Below, piece by piece: positions 53,786 to 60,797 of a stretch of DNA of 64,000 nucleotides. A program made the translations under genes and the position numbers. The DNA comes from Cupriavidus taiwanensis (GTDB lineage Bacteria > Pseudomonadota > Gammaproteobacteria > Burkholderiales > Burkholderiaceae): contig NZ_LT977071.1 in NCBI RefSeq assembly GCF_900250075.1, forward strand, positions 62,001 through 126,000. Reading direction: 5' to 3'. The notes under the pieces are model-generated. The model was given only the letters and a program-made list of their open reading frames with translations. It did no database searches and was not told where the DNA came from. How positions within the stretch are numbered: position 1 is the first letter of the stretch; each line of letters begins with the position of its first letter.

Positions 53786-54973
53786 TCAGCCGAGCGTCAC
53801 CACGCTGCTCAGCAGCATGCGCACCAGCGTCGCCTGCCGCGTCACGCCGGTCTTGGAGAAGATCGCGCGCAGGTGGGCGCGCACCGTGTTCTTGCTGGTG
53901 CCCAGGGCCTCGGCGGCTTCGTCGAGCGTCATGCCGTCGGCAAGCACCAGCGCCAGGGCGGTTTCGGCGGGAGTGAGGTCGAACAGTTTGCGCACCACCT
54001 CGTACGAGGCGCGCGACTTGCGCTCGGGATCGCGGATAAAGACCGCGCAGGCGGGCCGATGGCGGTTTTCTTCCGACCATTCGCTGAGCGGAATGGTGCG
54101 AATCAGCACGCCGAGCTTGCCGCGCCCCGACGGGCGCGTGATCGACATGGCCTCCGCCAGCGCCGGCTCGCTGCCGTGGTGTCCCAGTTGCGCGCGCCGC
54201 AGCAGGTACTGGAACTTGCGGCTTTCGTGGGCGTAGGCAATCTCGAAGGTATTCCCGTTGAGGCGGATGCCGTCGTTCTGCGCAAGGATTTCCTCGGCCT
54301 CGGCATTCCTCTTCAGAACCGCGCCGGCGGCGTCGAGGATCACCATGCCCACCAGCATGCGGTCGATCGCGCCCGCGTAGAGCGAGCGCTCCGATTCCAC
54401 CACATCGAGGCGGGAATGCAGCCGGATCGCGCGCTTCAGGTGAGGCAGGATGGCGGCGCAGGTGGTCTTGTCCGCTGCGGAGAAGTCCTGCGTGTCGTGC
54501 TGCCGGCAAATGCGCAGGCGGCACTCGACACCATCCTCGGTACGGATGTCCGCACCGAGCAGGTAGCGGATGCCGAGCGGCTGCAGGAACTGGCGGAAGA
54601 TCTCGCTGCGGCACCAGTTGCCGGCACCCAGCGCCTCGTCGACCGTCACCGCCCGCTCGGTGGGCAGATTGATGAAGGGATCGATCGCGTAGTAGTAGCT
54701 GTTGTAGGAAGCCTCGGCCTCCAGCGAGGTGCCGTGCGCCGAAGCATGCACGGCCAGGCCGCTGCGGTCGCTGGCAGGCGAACGCAGGATGAAGCTCACA
54801 TAGCTGGCACCGAGTTGCTGGCGCAGCATCTCGAGGGCGTGGCCCCACGGCACGGGCTCCATCGGTCCTTCATAGACCGCGGCCAGCAGCGCGCTGAATT
54901 CCGTGACGCTCAGGCCTGTTGGCACAGGCAAGGGCGACGCCACTTCCCGCGCCTCAACGGTCGCCATCCACAT
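53786..54973 (-). CDS. LuxR-type regulator, TeiR-like
   Basis: 395 residues from ATG 54973 (CAGGAGACAG upstream). The C-terminal 65 residues are a LuxR helix-turn-helix: 'FDLTPAETALALVLADGMTLDEAAEALGTSKNTVRAHLRAIFSKTGVTRQATLV'. A central PAS-like segment ('RMLVGMVILDAAGAVLKRNAEAEEILAQNDGIRLNG', about 215-250) precedes it. TeiR, the testosterone-inducible activator of Comamonas testosteroni, has about the same length and a LuxR output domain. It is divergent from an SDR gene and surrounded by steroid genes, and is the only regulator in the 35-kb cluster. No 18-bp element stands before it, so it is probably not under its own control. Confidence 0.88.
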   Translation of the reverse strand: MWMATVEAREVASPLPVPTGLSVTEFSALLAAVYEGPMEPVPWGHALEMLRQQLGASYVSFILRSPASDRSGLAVHASAHGTSLEAEASYNSYYYAIDPFINLPTERAVTVDEALGAGNWCRSEIFRQFLQPLGIRYLLGADIRTEDGVECRLRICRQHDTQDFSAADKTTCAAILPHLKRAIRLHSRLDVVESERSLYAGAIDRMLVGMVILDAAGAVLKRNAEAEEILAQNDGIRLNGNTFEIAYAHESRKFQYLLRRAQLGHHGSEPALAEAMSITRPSGRGKLGVLIRTIPLSEWSEENRHRPACAVFIRDPERKSRASYEVVRKLFDLTPAETALALVLADGMTLDEAAEALGTSKNTVRAHLRAIFSKTGVTRQATLVRMLLSSVVTLG

Positions 54974-55088
54974 TCTCTGTCTCCTGGTTGCACACCACTG
55001 TGCATGCCTGCCGGCGCTCTGCGGCACCTGGGGCAGCGCAATTATAGGGACGCTGTCCGCCGATGCGCGGCCCTCGGTGTTTTCCCTG

Positions 55089-55106
55089 ACCTGCAATCGG
55101 ACGATG
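55089..55106 (+). promoter_or_regulatory. Steroid-cluster 18-bp element before the SDR at 55173
   Basis: ACCTGCAATCGGACGATG: the right half is perfect, the left half weak. Twenty bases on is TCCAAT (55127-55132). The gene starts at 55173. Confidence 0.6.
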
Positions 55107-55172
55107 TCGGGCCCGCGCCGGGCCTTTCCAATGACTGCATTCCCGCAGTGCAACCCAAGGAGAACAAGCGAG

Positions 55173-56003
55173 ATGAATTTCACCGACAAGTGCGTGCTGG
55201 TCACCGGCGGCGGCGCCGGGATCGGGCTCGCCACCGCGCAGGCCTTTCTGGAACAGGGTGCATGCGTGGCGGTCATGGAGATCGATGCGCAACGCGCCGA
55301 CCATGCCCGCGCACTGCTGGCAAAGCCCGGCGCCGAGGTGCTGGTGTTACAGGGTGACGCTGCCGACCCGGCCACTGTGCGCGAACTCGGCGCGCAGATC
55401 GAACAGCGGTTCGGACGGCTCGACATCTTGGTCAACAACGTCGGCGATTTCCTTCGCATCGCCAAGCCGTTCGAGGACTACACCGACGGCGAGATCGCCA
55501 GCCTCTACGCAGCCAATCTCGGCCACATCTTCACCGTCACGCGCGCCATGCTGCCGCTGCTGCGGCGCAGCGGCGCGGGCAACATCGTCAGCGTCTCGTC
55601 GATCGAGGCCTTCCGCGGCATTCCGTACTGCAGCGTCTACGGCGCCTTCAAGGCTGCCATCACCGGTTTCACGCAGAGCCTGGCGCTGGAACTGGCGCCG
55701 GCGGGCATCCGCGTCAACCTGATCGCCCCCGAGACTACCGAAACCCCGCAGGTTCCCGTGTCGCAGATGGTCGCGGCCGAACACCGGCACCATATCCCGC
55801 GCTGGATCCCGCTGGGCCGCTTCGGCACGCCTCAGGACATTGCCGACGGCATCCTGTTCCTGGCCAGCCCACGCGCTGCCTGGATCACCGGCACGGCCCT
55901 GCATGTCAACGGCGGCGCCCTGGCCGCCGCCGGCTGGTACCGCGACCCCAACGGGGCGTGGACCAACATGCCAGTCATCGCCGGTAACGGTATGAACCTC
56001 TGA
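55173..56003 (+). CDS. SDR-family dehydrogenase
   Basis: 276 residues from ATG 55173. 'CVLVTGGGAGIGLATAQAFLEQGACVAVME', 'NNVGDFLRIAKPFEDYTDGE', 'VSVSSIEAFRGIPYCSVYGAFKAAITG' with catalytic Ser/Tyr/Lys, and 'FLASPRAAWITGTALHVNGGALAAAG'. A hydroxysteroid or hydroxyacyl-CoA substrate is likely from context only. An AAGGAGA ribosome site is somewhat distant (about ten bases). The epimerase-type gene follows after 42 bp. Confidence 0.9.
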   Translation: MNFTDKCVLVTGGGAGIGLATAQAFLEQGACVAVMEIDAQRADHARALLAKPGAEVLVLQGDAADPATVRELGAQIEQRFGRLDILVNNVGDFLRIAKPFEDYTDGEIASLYAANLGHIFTVTRAMLPLLRRSGAGNIVSVSSIEAFRGIPYCSVYGAFKAAITGFTQSLALELAPAGIRVNLIAPETTETPQVPVSQMVAAEHRHHIPRWIPLGRFGTPQDIADGILFLASPRAAWITGTALHVNGGALAAAGWYRDPNGAWTNMPVIAGNGMNL

Positions 56004-56045
56004 TGGCCGCACTCCGCGGCCACCCCACCCAGCAAGGAGACAAGG

Positions 56046-56945
56046 ATGAAGATACTGATCGTCGGCGGCACCGGCATGATCGGGGGCCACGCGGCCCTGC
56101 ACCTGCGCCGCCGCGGCAACGATGTCACCATCGCGGGACGCAACCGCCCCGCCGCCGGCACGCCGCTGGGCGAGCTGGACTTCCTGCGCTGCGATTACAT
56201 CGCCAATGACCTGCCCGCGGCGCGGCTAGGTGCCTTCGACGCGCTGGTGTTCGCCGCCGGCAACGATGTGCGCCACGTCCCGCCCGGCGGCGACGAAGCG
56301 GCGCACTGGGAGCGCGCCAACGTCGAAGGCGTGCCGCGCTTCTTCCGCACGGCGCGCGATGCCGGCATCCGGACCGCGGTGCATGTCGGCAGCTTCTACC
56401 CGCAGGCGGCGCCGCGCCTGGCCGAGGACAACGCCTATATCCGCTCGCGCAAGCTGGCCGACGAAGGCGTGCGGGCCCTGGCCACGGATGCCTTCCGCGT
56501 CAGCAGCGTCAATGCCCCGTTCGTCGTCGGCACGGTGCCGGGCCTGACCGTGCCCATGTTCAAGGCCTATACCGACTATGCCAAGGGCGGCTTTGCGCCG
56601 ATGCCGGAGTTCGCCCCGCCGGGCGGTGTCAATTTCATCTCGGCCAGGTCGCTGTCGGAAGCAATCGAAGGTGCCCTGCTGCGGGGCGAGAACGGCAAGG
56701 CTTATCTCGTCGGCGACGAGAACCTGACCTTCCAGGACTACTTCGGCGCATTCTTCCGCGATGCCGGCCGCCCGGTTCCACCGGTCATCGACCAGGAGCA
56801 TCCGCTGCTGCCGGACTCGGCGATCTGCTTTGGCCGGGGCAACACGCTCTACTACGAGCCGGACGCGGCCGAAACCGCCCTGCTCGGCTATCGCCGCCGC
56901 GACATCCTGCGCACGGTCAGCGAGATCGTCGCGCAGTACCGCTAA
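56046..56945 (+). CDS. NAD-dependent epimerase/dehydratase-type (extended SDR) protein
   Basis: 299 residues. Extended-SDR opening 'KILIVGGTGMIGGHAALHLRRRG', 'FAAGNDVRHVPPGGDEAAHWERANVEGVPRFFRTARDAG', 'GSFYPQAAPRLAEDNAYIRSRKLADEGV' (Tyr and Lys of the active site in Y-x3-K order) and a substrate domain. The extended-SDR group includes 3-beta-HSD/isomerases, so a steroid role is possible. Cotranscribed with the SDR upstream. Confidence 0.86.
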   Translation: MKILIVGGTGMIGGHAALHLRRRGNDVTIAGRNRPAAGTPLGELDFLRCDYIANDLPAARLGAFDALVFAAGNDVRHVPPGGDEAAHWERANVEGVPRFFRTARDAGIRTAVHVGSFYPQAAPRLAEDNAYIRSRKLADEGVRALATDAFRVSSVNAPFVVGTVPGLTVPMFKAYTDYAKGGFAPMPEFAPPGGVNFISARSLSEAIEGALLRGENGKAYLVGDENLTFQDYFGAFFRDAGRPVPPVIDQEHPLLPDSAICFGRGNTLYYEPDAAETALLGYRRRDILRTVSEIVAQYR

Positions 56946-56989
56946 AGGTCGGCACGGCGGCCCGCGCGTGCAGGCCGCCGTGGCCGGGC

Positions 56990-57748
56990 CTACAGCCCCG
57001 AGATCAGCTGTGCGTTATCGATTCGCAGCTCCGCGCCATTGATGAAGCGCGAGGCGTCCGAAGCCAGGAACAGCACCAGCTTGGCCACATCCTCCGGCTG
57101 GCACATGCGTGCCATCGGATCCGTGCCGATACCCAGCGCCGCCGCATCCAGGTCAGGCACCAGCGCCTGCGTCATCGGCGTCCAGATGCCGTCGGGGTGG
57201 ATCGAATTGCAGCGGATGCGGTAGCCGTTGCGCTTGCAATGCACGGCCACGCTGCGCGTCAGCGCGGTCACGGCCCCTTTCGCGCCACTGTACGCGCACA
57301 TCATCGGCAGCCCGCCCAGCGCCGCCACTGACGACATCACCACGATCGAGCCGCCGGCCGGGTTGTCCTTCATGGCCTGCACGCCGAACCTGCAACCGAG
57401 GAAATAGCCATCGGCATTGACGCGCATGACCTGGCGCCAGGTGTCGAGCGAGGTGTCCTCGATCGAACCCAGCGGGCAAATGGCCGCATTGTTGACCAGC
57501 ACGTCGAGCCGGCCGAAGCGGTCCTGCGCGGCGGCCATGACTTTGCGCCAGTCGTCTTCACTGGCGATGTCGTGACGTACAAACCGTGCCGCATCGCCGA
57601 TCTCGCGGGCCAGTGCCTGCCCGGCCTCTTCGTTCACATCGCCGAGCACCACGCGTGCGCCCTCGGCCGCCAGCAGCAGCGCGTCGGCGCGCCCTACCCC
57701 GCTGGCCGCGCCGGTAACCAGCGCGACCTTGCCCTTGACTTGATGCAT
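56990..57748 (-). CDS. 3-beta/17-beta-hydroxysteroid dehydrogenase-like SDR
   Basis: 252 residues. Pattern of the Comamonas testosteroni 3-beta/17-beta-HSD: 'KVALVTGAASGVGRADALLL', 'FVRHDIASEDDWRKVMAAAQDRFGRLDVLVNNAAI', 'SSVAALGGLPMMCAYSGAKGAVTALTRSVAVHCKRNGYRIRCNSIHPDGIWTPM', 'LVLFLASDASRFINGAELRIDNAQLISG'. It would oxidise 3-beta or 17-beta hydroxyls with NAD. A second gene of the same kind lies at the right window edge. It is the last gene of a three-gene minus-strand unit. Confidence 0.88.
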   Translation of the reverse strand: MHQVKGKVALVTGAASGVGRADALLLAAEGARVVLGDVNEEAGQALAREIGDAARFVRHDIASEDDWRKVMAAAQDRFGRLDVLVNNAAICPLGSIEDTSLDTWRQVMRVNADGYFLGCRFGVQAMKDNPAGGSIVVMSSVAALGGLPMMCAYSGAKGAVTALTRSVAVHCKRNGYRIRCNSIHPDGIWTPMTQALVPDLDAAALGIGTDPMARMCQPEDVAKLVLFLASDASRFINGAELRIDNAQLISGL

Positions 57749-57773
57749 TGCCTCTCTCCTTGGATGGCTCGTT

Positions 57774-58622
57774 TCAGGTGGCGTCGGGAATGCTGCCGGC
57801 CAGCACCGCGCGCAGCGCCGCGTCGCCATACACGCCCGCCACGGCCTCATCGAGCAGGGGATTGCCGCGCAGCTCGCTGCCGCCATCGACGGCAAGGCTC
57901 TGGCCGGTGACCCAGCCCGATTCCGGCCCGGCCAGGTAGCGCACCGCGCTGGCGATGTCGTCCGGCTCGCCGGCGCGGCCCAACGGCATCTGCGCGACGA
58001 ACTTGCCGAGCACGGCCGGGTTGTCGAACAGCGGCCCGCTCGCCCCGGTGCGGGTCAGTCCCGGCCGCACCGCATTGACGCGGATGCCGCATCCGGCCAG
58101 TTCCTCCGCGGCCGCGCGCACCAGTGCATCCAGGCCAGCCTTGGCCGCGCAGTAGGCCGAGAGCCAGCGGCAGGTCATGCGCGCCGCGTTCGACGAGATG
58201 CAAACGATCGCGCCACCGTGCGGCGCCATCAACGGCGAGGCGTGGCGGATCGCCAGGAAGGCGCTGGCGATGTTCAGCTCCAGTTCCGCCATCAGCGACG
58301 CGGCATCGTGCATCAGCAGCGGACGAAAGCCGCCGCCGCCGACTGTCGCCACGACCATGTCGAGACGGCGCCCCAGCGCCCACGCCTGCTGCAGCGCGGC
58401 CTGCACGTCATCCTCGCGGCATGCGTCGCCGACGCTGATTTCAACCGTGGCGCCGGCCACTTGCTCGCGCAAGCTGTGCCGTGCCGCTTCCAGCGCTTCG
58501 CGCCGCCGCCCCATCAGGACTACCGCCGCGCCATCGCGCAGCAGCGCCAGCGCGCTGGCCGCGCCGATGCCACCCGCCCCGCCGGTAACAAGCGCCGTCT
58601 TGCCTTCGAGTACGCGGGTCAT
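57774..58622 (-). CDS. SDR-family dehydrogenase
   Basis: 282 residues. 'KTALVTGGAGGIGAASALALLRDGAAVVLMGRR', 'ISSNAARMTCRWLSAYCAAKAGLDALVRAAAEELAGCGIRVNAVRPGLTRT', 'AVRYLAGPESGWVTGQSLAVDGGSELRG'. Classical SDR; substrate not evident. It starts two bases after the stop of the SnoaL-like gene and ends 25 bp before the 3-beta-HSD-like gene. Confidence 0.9.
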   Translation of the reverse strand: MTRVLEGKTALVTGGAGGIGAASALALLRDGAAVVLMGRRREALEAARHSLREQVAGATVEISVGDACREDDVQAALQQAWALGRRLDMVVATVGGGGFRPLLMHDAASLMAELELNIASAFLAIRHASPLMAPHGGAIVCISSNAARMTCRWLSAYCAAKAGLDALVRAAAEELAGCGIRVNAVRPGLTRTGASGPLFDNPAVLGKFVAQMPLGRAGEPDDIASAVRYLAGPESGWVTGQSLAVDGGSELRGNPLLDEAVAGVYGDAALRAVLAGSIPDAT

Positions 58623-58624
58623 GG

Positions 58625-59044
58625 TCACGCCCCCCGCAGCGGCAGGTCCTGCGTCCAGTCGACCACCAGCTCGCGCGCTGCAAAGCGCCACCGGCCCTGC
58701 CAGCGCTCAAGGCGGTCCTGGTAACGGATGCCCCAGTCCAGCTTGCGCTGCACCCCGTCCTGTTCATACAGGTGGTTGGCCACGCAATAGGTTTCCGCGG
58801 TCGCGGCATCGCCAGCGAGCACCACCGTTTGCTGGTGCAGGTGGTGCTGCGTCGCGCGGTACTGGCCGAGCGCAGCCATGCCATCAACGATGGCTTGCGC
58901 GCCGTCCAGGCGGAAGCCCGGCCCGCTCAGCCATGCATCCGGGCTGAACAGTTCCGCCAGGCTAGGGAAATCGCGCCGGTCCACTGCCTGCGCGTAGCGG
59001 CAGGTCAGCGCGTGAATGGCTTGCTTGTGCTCCAGTTCGGACAT
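58625..59044 (-). CDS. SnoaL/NTF2-like protein
   Basis: 139 residues, one cone-shaped alpha+beta domain: 'QAIHALTCRYAQAVDRRDFPSLAELFSPDAWLSGPG', 'HHLHQQTVVLAGDAATAETYCVANHLY'. Tyr17 and Asp22 keep the Y-x4-D pattern of SnoaL-type dehydratases, and His67/68/70 offer the third residue. It is not the classical ketosteroid isomerase sequence. ATG 59044 is preferred to a GTG that overlaps the ribosome site. First gene of a three-gene unit with an 18-bp element upstream. Confidence 0.85.
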   Translation of the reverse strand: MSELEHKQAIHALTCRYAQAVDRRDFPSLAELFSPDAWLSGPGFRLDGAQAIVDGMAALGQYRATQHHLHQQTVVLAGDAATAETYCVANHLYEQDGVQRKLDWGIRYQDRLERWQGRWRFAARELVVDWTQDLPLRGA

Positions 59045-59141
59045 GGCCAGGCTCACTCCTTGGTTGTGACCGGCGGCGCCGGTGCGGCACCCTGCCGGTG
59101 GTTGGGATGGCGAATATCGTCGGCCTTGCCGCAGCGGTGGC

Positions 59142-59159
59142 CATCGTCCGCCTGGGGTA
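59142..59159 (-). promoter_or_regulatory. Steroid-cluster 18-bp element before the SnoaL unit
   Basis: Minus strand: TACCCCAGGCGGACGATG; one half perfect, the other weaker. The hexamer at the standard 20-bp distance is GACGAT (59121-59116), with GATATT close behind. Confidence 0.55.
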
Positions 59160-59177
59160 GCCGGCCGTGGCGCCGCT

Positions 59178-59195
59178 TAGTCCGAACGAAGGATG
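59178..59195 (+). promoter_or_regulatory. Steroid-cluster 18-bp element before the SDR at 59277
   Basis: TAGTCCGAACGAAGGATG. The left half is perfect. The expected -10 (CAAGCT, 59216-59221) is poor, so dependence on the activator would be strong. It lies 18 bp from the oppositely oriented element of the SnoaL unit, forming a divergent control region. Confidence 0.6.
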
Positions 59196-59276
59196 TTCCG
59201 GGGCCATGCCCGCCCCAAGCTTCCGTAGCGCGGGCAGCCACTGCGGCGTCCGCATATCACCAGACAGGAGACAGAC

Positions 59277-60143
59277 ATGAAGCACGCGGAACAGGCCATC
59301 GTCGCGGTCGTCACGGGCGGCTCGCGCGGGGCCGGCAAGGGCATCGCGCTGGCGCTCGGCGCAGCTGGCGCCACGGTGTACGTGACCGGGCGCACGGAAC
59401 AGGAAGGCAGCGCGCCGCTTCCCGGCACCATCCACGCCACCGCGCGCGAGATCGATGCGCTCGGCGGGCGCGGCATCGCGGTCGCCTGCGACCATGGCGA
59501 CGACGGCCAGGTCGCGGCGCTATTCCGCCGCGTGCACGAAGAGACGGGACGGCTGGACATCCTGGTCAACAACGCCACCTTCCTGCATGACCAGCTGATC
59601 CAGCCGGGGCCGTTCTGGCAGAAGCCGCTGGAGATGGCCGGCATCCTCGACGTGGGGCTGCGTTCCGGCTATGTCGCCAGCTGGCACGCCGCGCCGGTGA
59701 TGGCGGCGCAGGGACGCGGGCTGATCGTGTTCACCTCGTCCTTCGGCGCCAACTGCTATATGCATGGGCCGGCCTACGGCGCGCAAAAGGCCGGCATCGA
59801 CAAGTTCGCGCACGACATGGCGGTGGACCTGCGGCCGTACGGCGTGGCCGCGGTGTCGCTGTGGATGGGCCCGCTGCGCACCGCGCGCACGCTGCGGGTA
59901 TGGGAGGAGCATCCGGACAAGTACGCGGCATTCGCGCCGGTGGCGGAGACGCCGGAGTTCACGGGGCGCATCATCGACGCGCTATACCGGGATCCGGTGC
60001 TGATGGAGAAGTCCGGGCAGGTGCTGATCGGCGCGGAAGCGGCGCTGGCCTATGGCATCGTCGACGCGGAAGGCGTGCAGCCGCCGTCGTACCGGGAGGC
60101 GCTGGGCGGCCCGCCGGCGGTGCATCCGGCGATCGTGGAATAG
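59277..60143 (+). CDS. SDR-family dehydrogenase, DHRS1-like
   Basis: 288 residues. 'AVVTGGSRGAGKGIALALGAAGATVYVTGRT', 'NNATFLHDQLIQPGPFWQKPLEMAGILDVGLRSGYVASWHAAPVM', 'VFTSSFGANCYMHGPAYGAQKAGIDKFAHDMAVDLRPYGVAAVSLWMGPLRT'. The long loop and the 'SLWMGPLRT' segment resemble DHRS1-type SDRs, some of which act on steroids. CAGGAGACAG precedes the ATG. It stands alone between two minus-strand units. Confidence 0.88.
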   Translation: MKHAEQAIVAVVTGGSRGAGKGIALALGAAGATVYVTGRTEQEGSAPLPGTIHATAREIDALGGRGIAVACDHGDDGQVAALFRRVHEETGRLDILVNNATFLHDQLIQPGPFWQKPLEMAGILDVGLRSGYVASWHAAPVMAAQGRGLIVFTSSFGANCYMHGPAYGAQKAGIDKFAHDMAVDLRPYGVAAVSLWMGPLRTARTLRVWEEHPDKYAAFAPVAETPEFTGRIIDALYRDPVLMEKSGQVLIGAEAALAYGIVDAEGVQPPSYREALGGPPAVHPAIVE

Positions 60144-60193
60144 GGTTGGATCTGCGGGCCCATCGGCGCTTGCCACCACCCCTCGCATACGCT

Positions 60194-60219
60194 CCCCTCT
60201 CCCGCCTGCGGGAGAGGGG
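60194..60219. repeat. REP-like 26-bp palindrome (copy 6)
   Basis: Arms CCCCTCTCCCG / CGGGAGAGGGG with centre CCTG, between convergent genes. Confidence 0.92.
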
Positions 60220-60291
60220 AGGGGGAGAGTGCAAGAGCTTCAACTAAGTGAACCCATACCGTTCTTGCCATACGCCTGCCCTCTCCCCCGG

Positions 60292-60317
60292 CCCCTCTCC
60301 CGCAAGCGGGAGAGGGG
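60292..60317. repeat. REP-like 26-bp palindrome (copy 7)
   Basis: Arms CCCCTCTCCCG / CGGGAGAGGGG with centre CAAG. Copies 6 and 7 form a pair about 72 bp apart, the same spacing as copies 3 and 4. Confidence 0.92.
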
Positions 60318-60336
60318 AGCAAACAAGCGCGGCCTC

Positions 60337-60783
60337 CTACCGTCCCTGTGACAACAACCCCGTCGTAAACACCGTCGACCGGATCATCCACTCCCCATCA
60401 GCCCGCACATACTCATCCGCATAGCGCCCGGTCAAGAACGTACGCGAACCACTGGCATCATCCAGCGCCAGGTAGGCCAGATCCCAGCTGCCCTGCGCCA
60501 GATTGTCATCCAGCACACGGATATCCCCCTGCCCCGCGAAATGCATCTCCCGCAGCGTAGGCCGGCAGGCCAGTTCGGCAAAGCACTGCACCAGCGCATC
60601 GCGGCCCGCGAACGTCCCGATCCGGTCATAGTGGATATGCGCCCCGTCGGCAACAAAGCACGCCCGCATGGCCTCGGGGTCCTTGTCGTCGCAGGCGCGC
60701 AGGTAGCGCAGCTTGAGCGCCCGGATCGCATCGGCGGCCTCGAGCCGGTCCAGCCGTTCGGCAAGCGACTTCATGTCCGTCAT
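60337..60783 (-). CDS. SnoaL-like protein with BaiE-type active-site residues
   Basis: 148 residues from ATG 60783 (GGGGGA upstream; an ATG at 60798 overlapping the fadD3 stop is possible). 'LAERLDRLEAADAIRALKLRYLRACDDKDPEAM', 'REMHFAGQGDIRVLDDNLAQGSWDLAYL', 'GRYADEYVRADGEWMIRSTVF'. Tyr27, Asp32 and His81 align with Tyr30, Asp35 and His83 of the bile-acid 7-alpha-dehydratase BaiE as I recall it, and the N-terminal helix also matches. A hydroxysteroid dehydratase role is a reasonable hypothesis. It directly follows fadD3, 14 bp away. Confidence 0.82.
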   Translation of the reverse strand: MTDMKSLAERLDRLEAADAIRALKLRYLRACDDKDPEAMRACFVADGAHIHYDRIGTFAGRDALVQCFAELACRPTLREMHFAGQGDIRVLDDNLAQGSWDLAYLALDDASGSRTFLTGRYADEYVRADGEWMIRSTVFTTGLLSQGR

Positions 60784-60797
60784 GTCGTGTTCCCCCA

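Noticed and set aside
58625..59044. Classical delta-5-3-ketosteroid isomerase
   Set aside because: Same NTF2-like superfamily, but the isomerase sequence pattern around its Tyr and two Asp residues is not present; better described as SnoaL-like.
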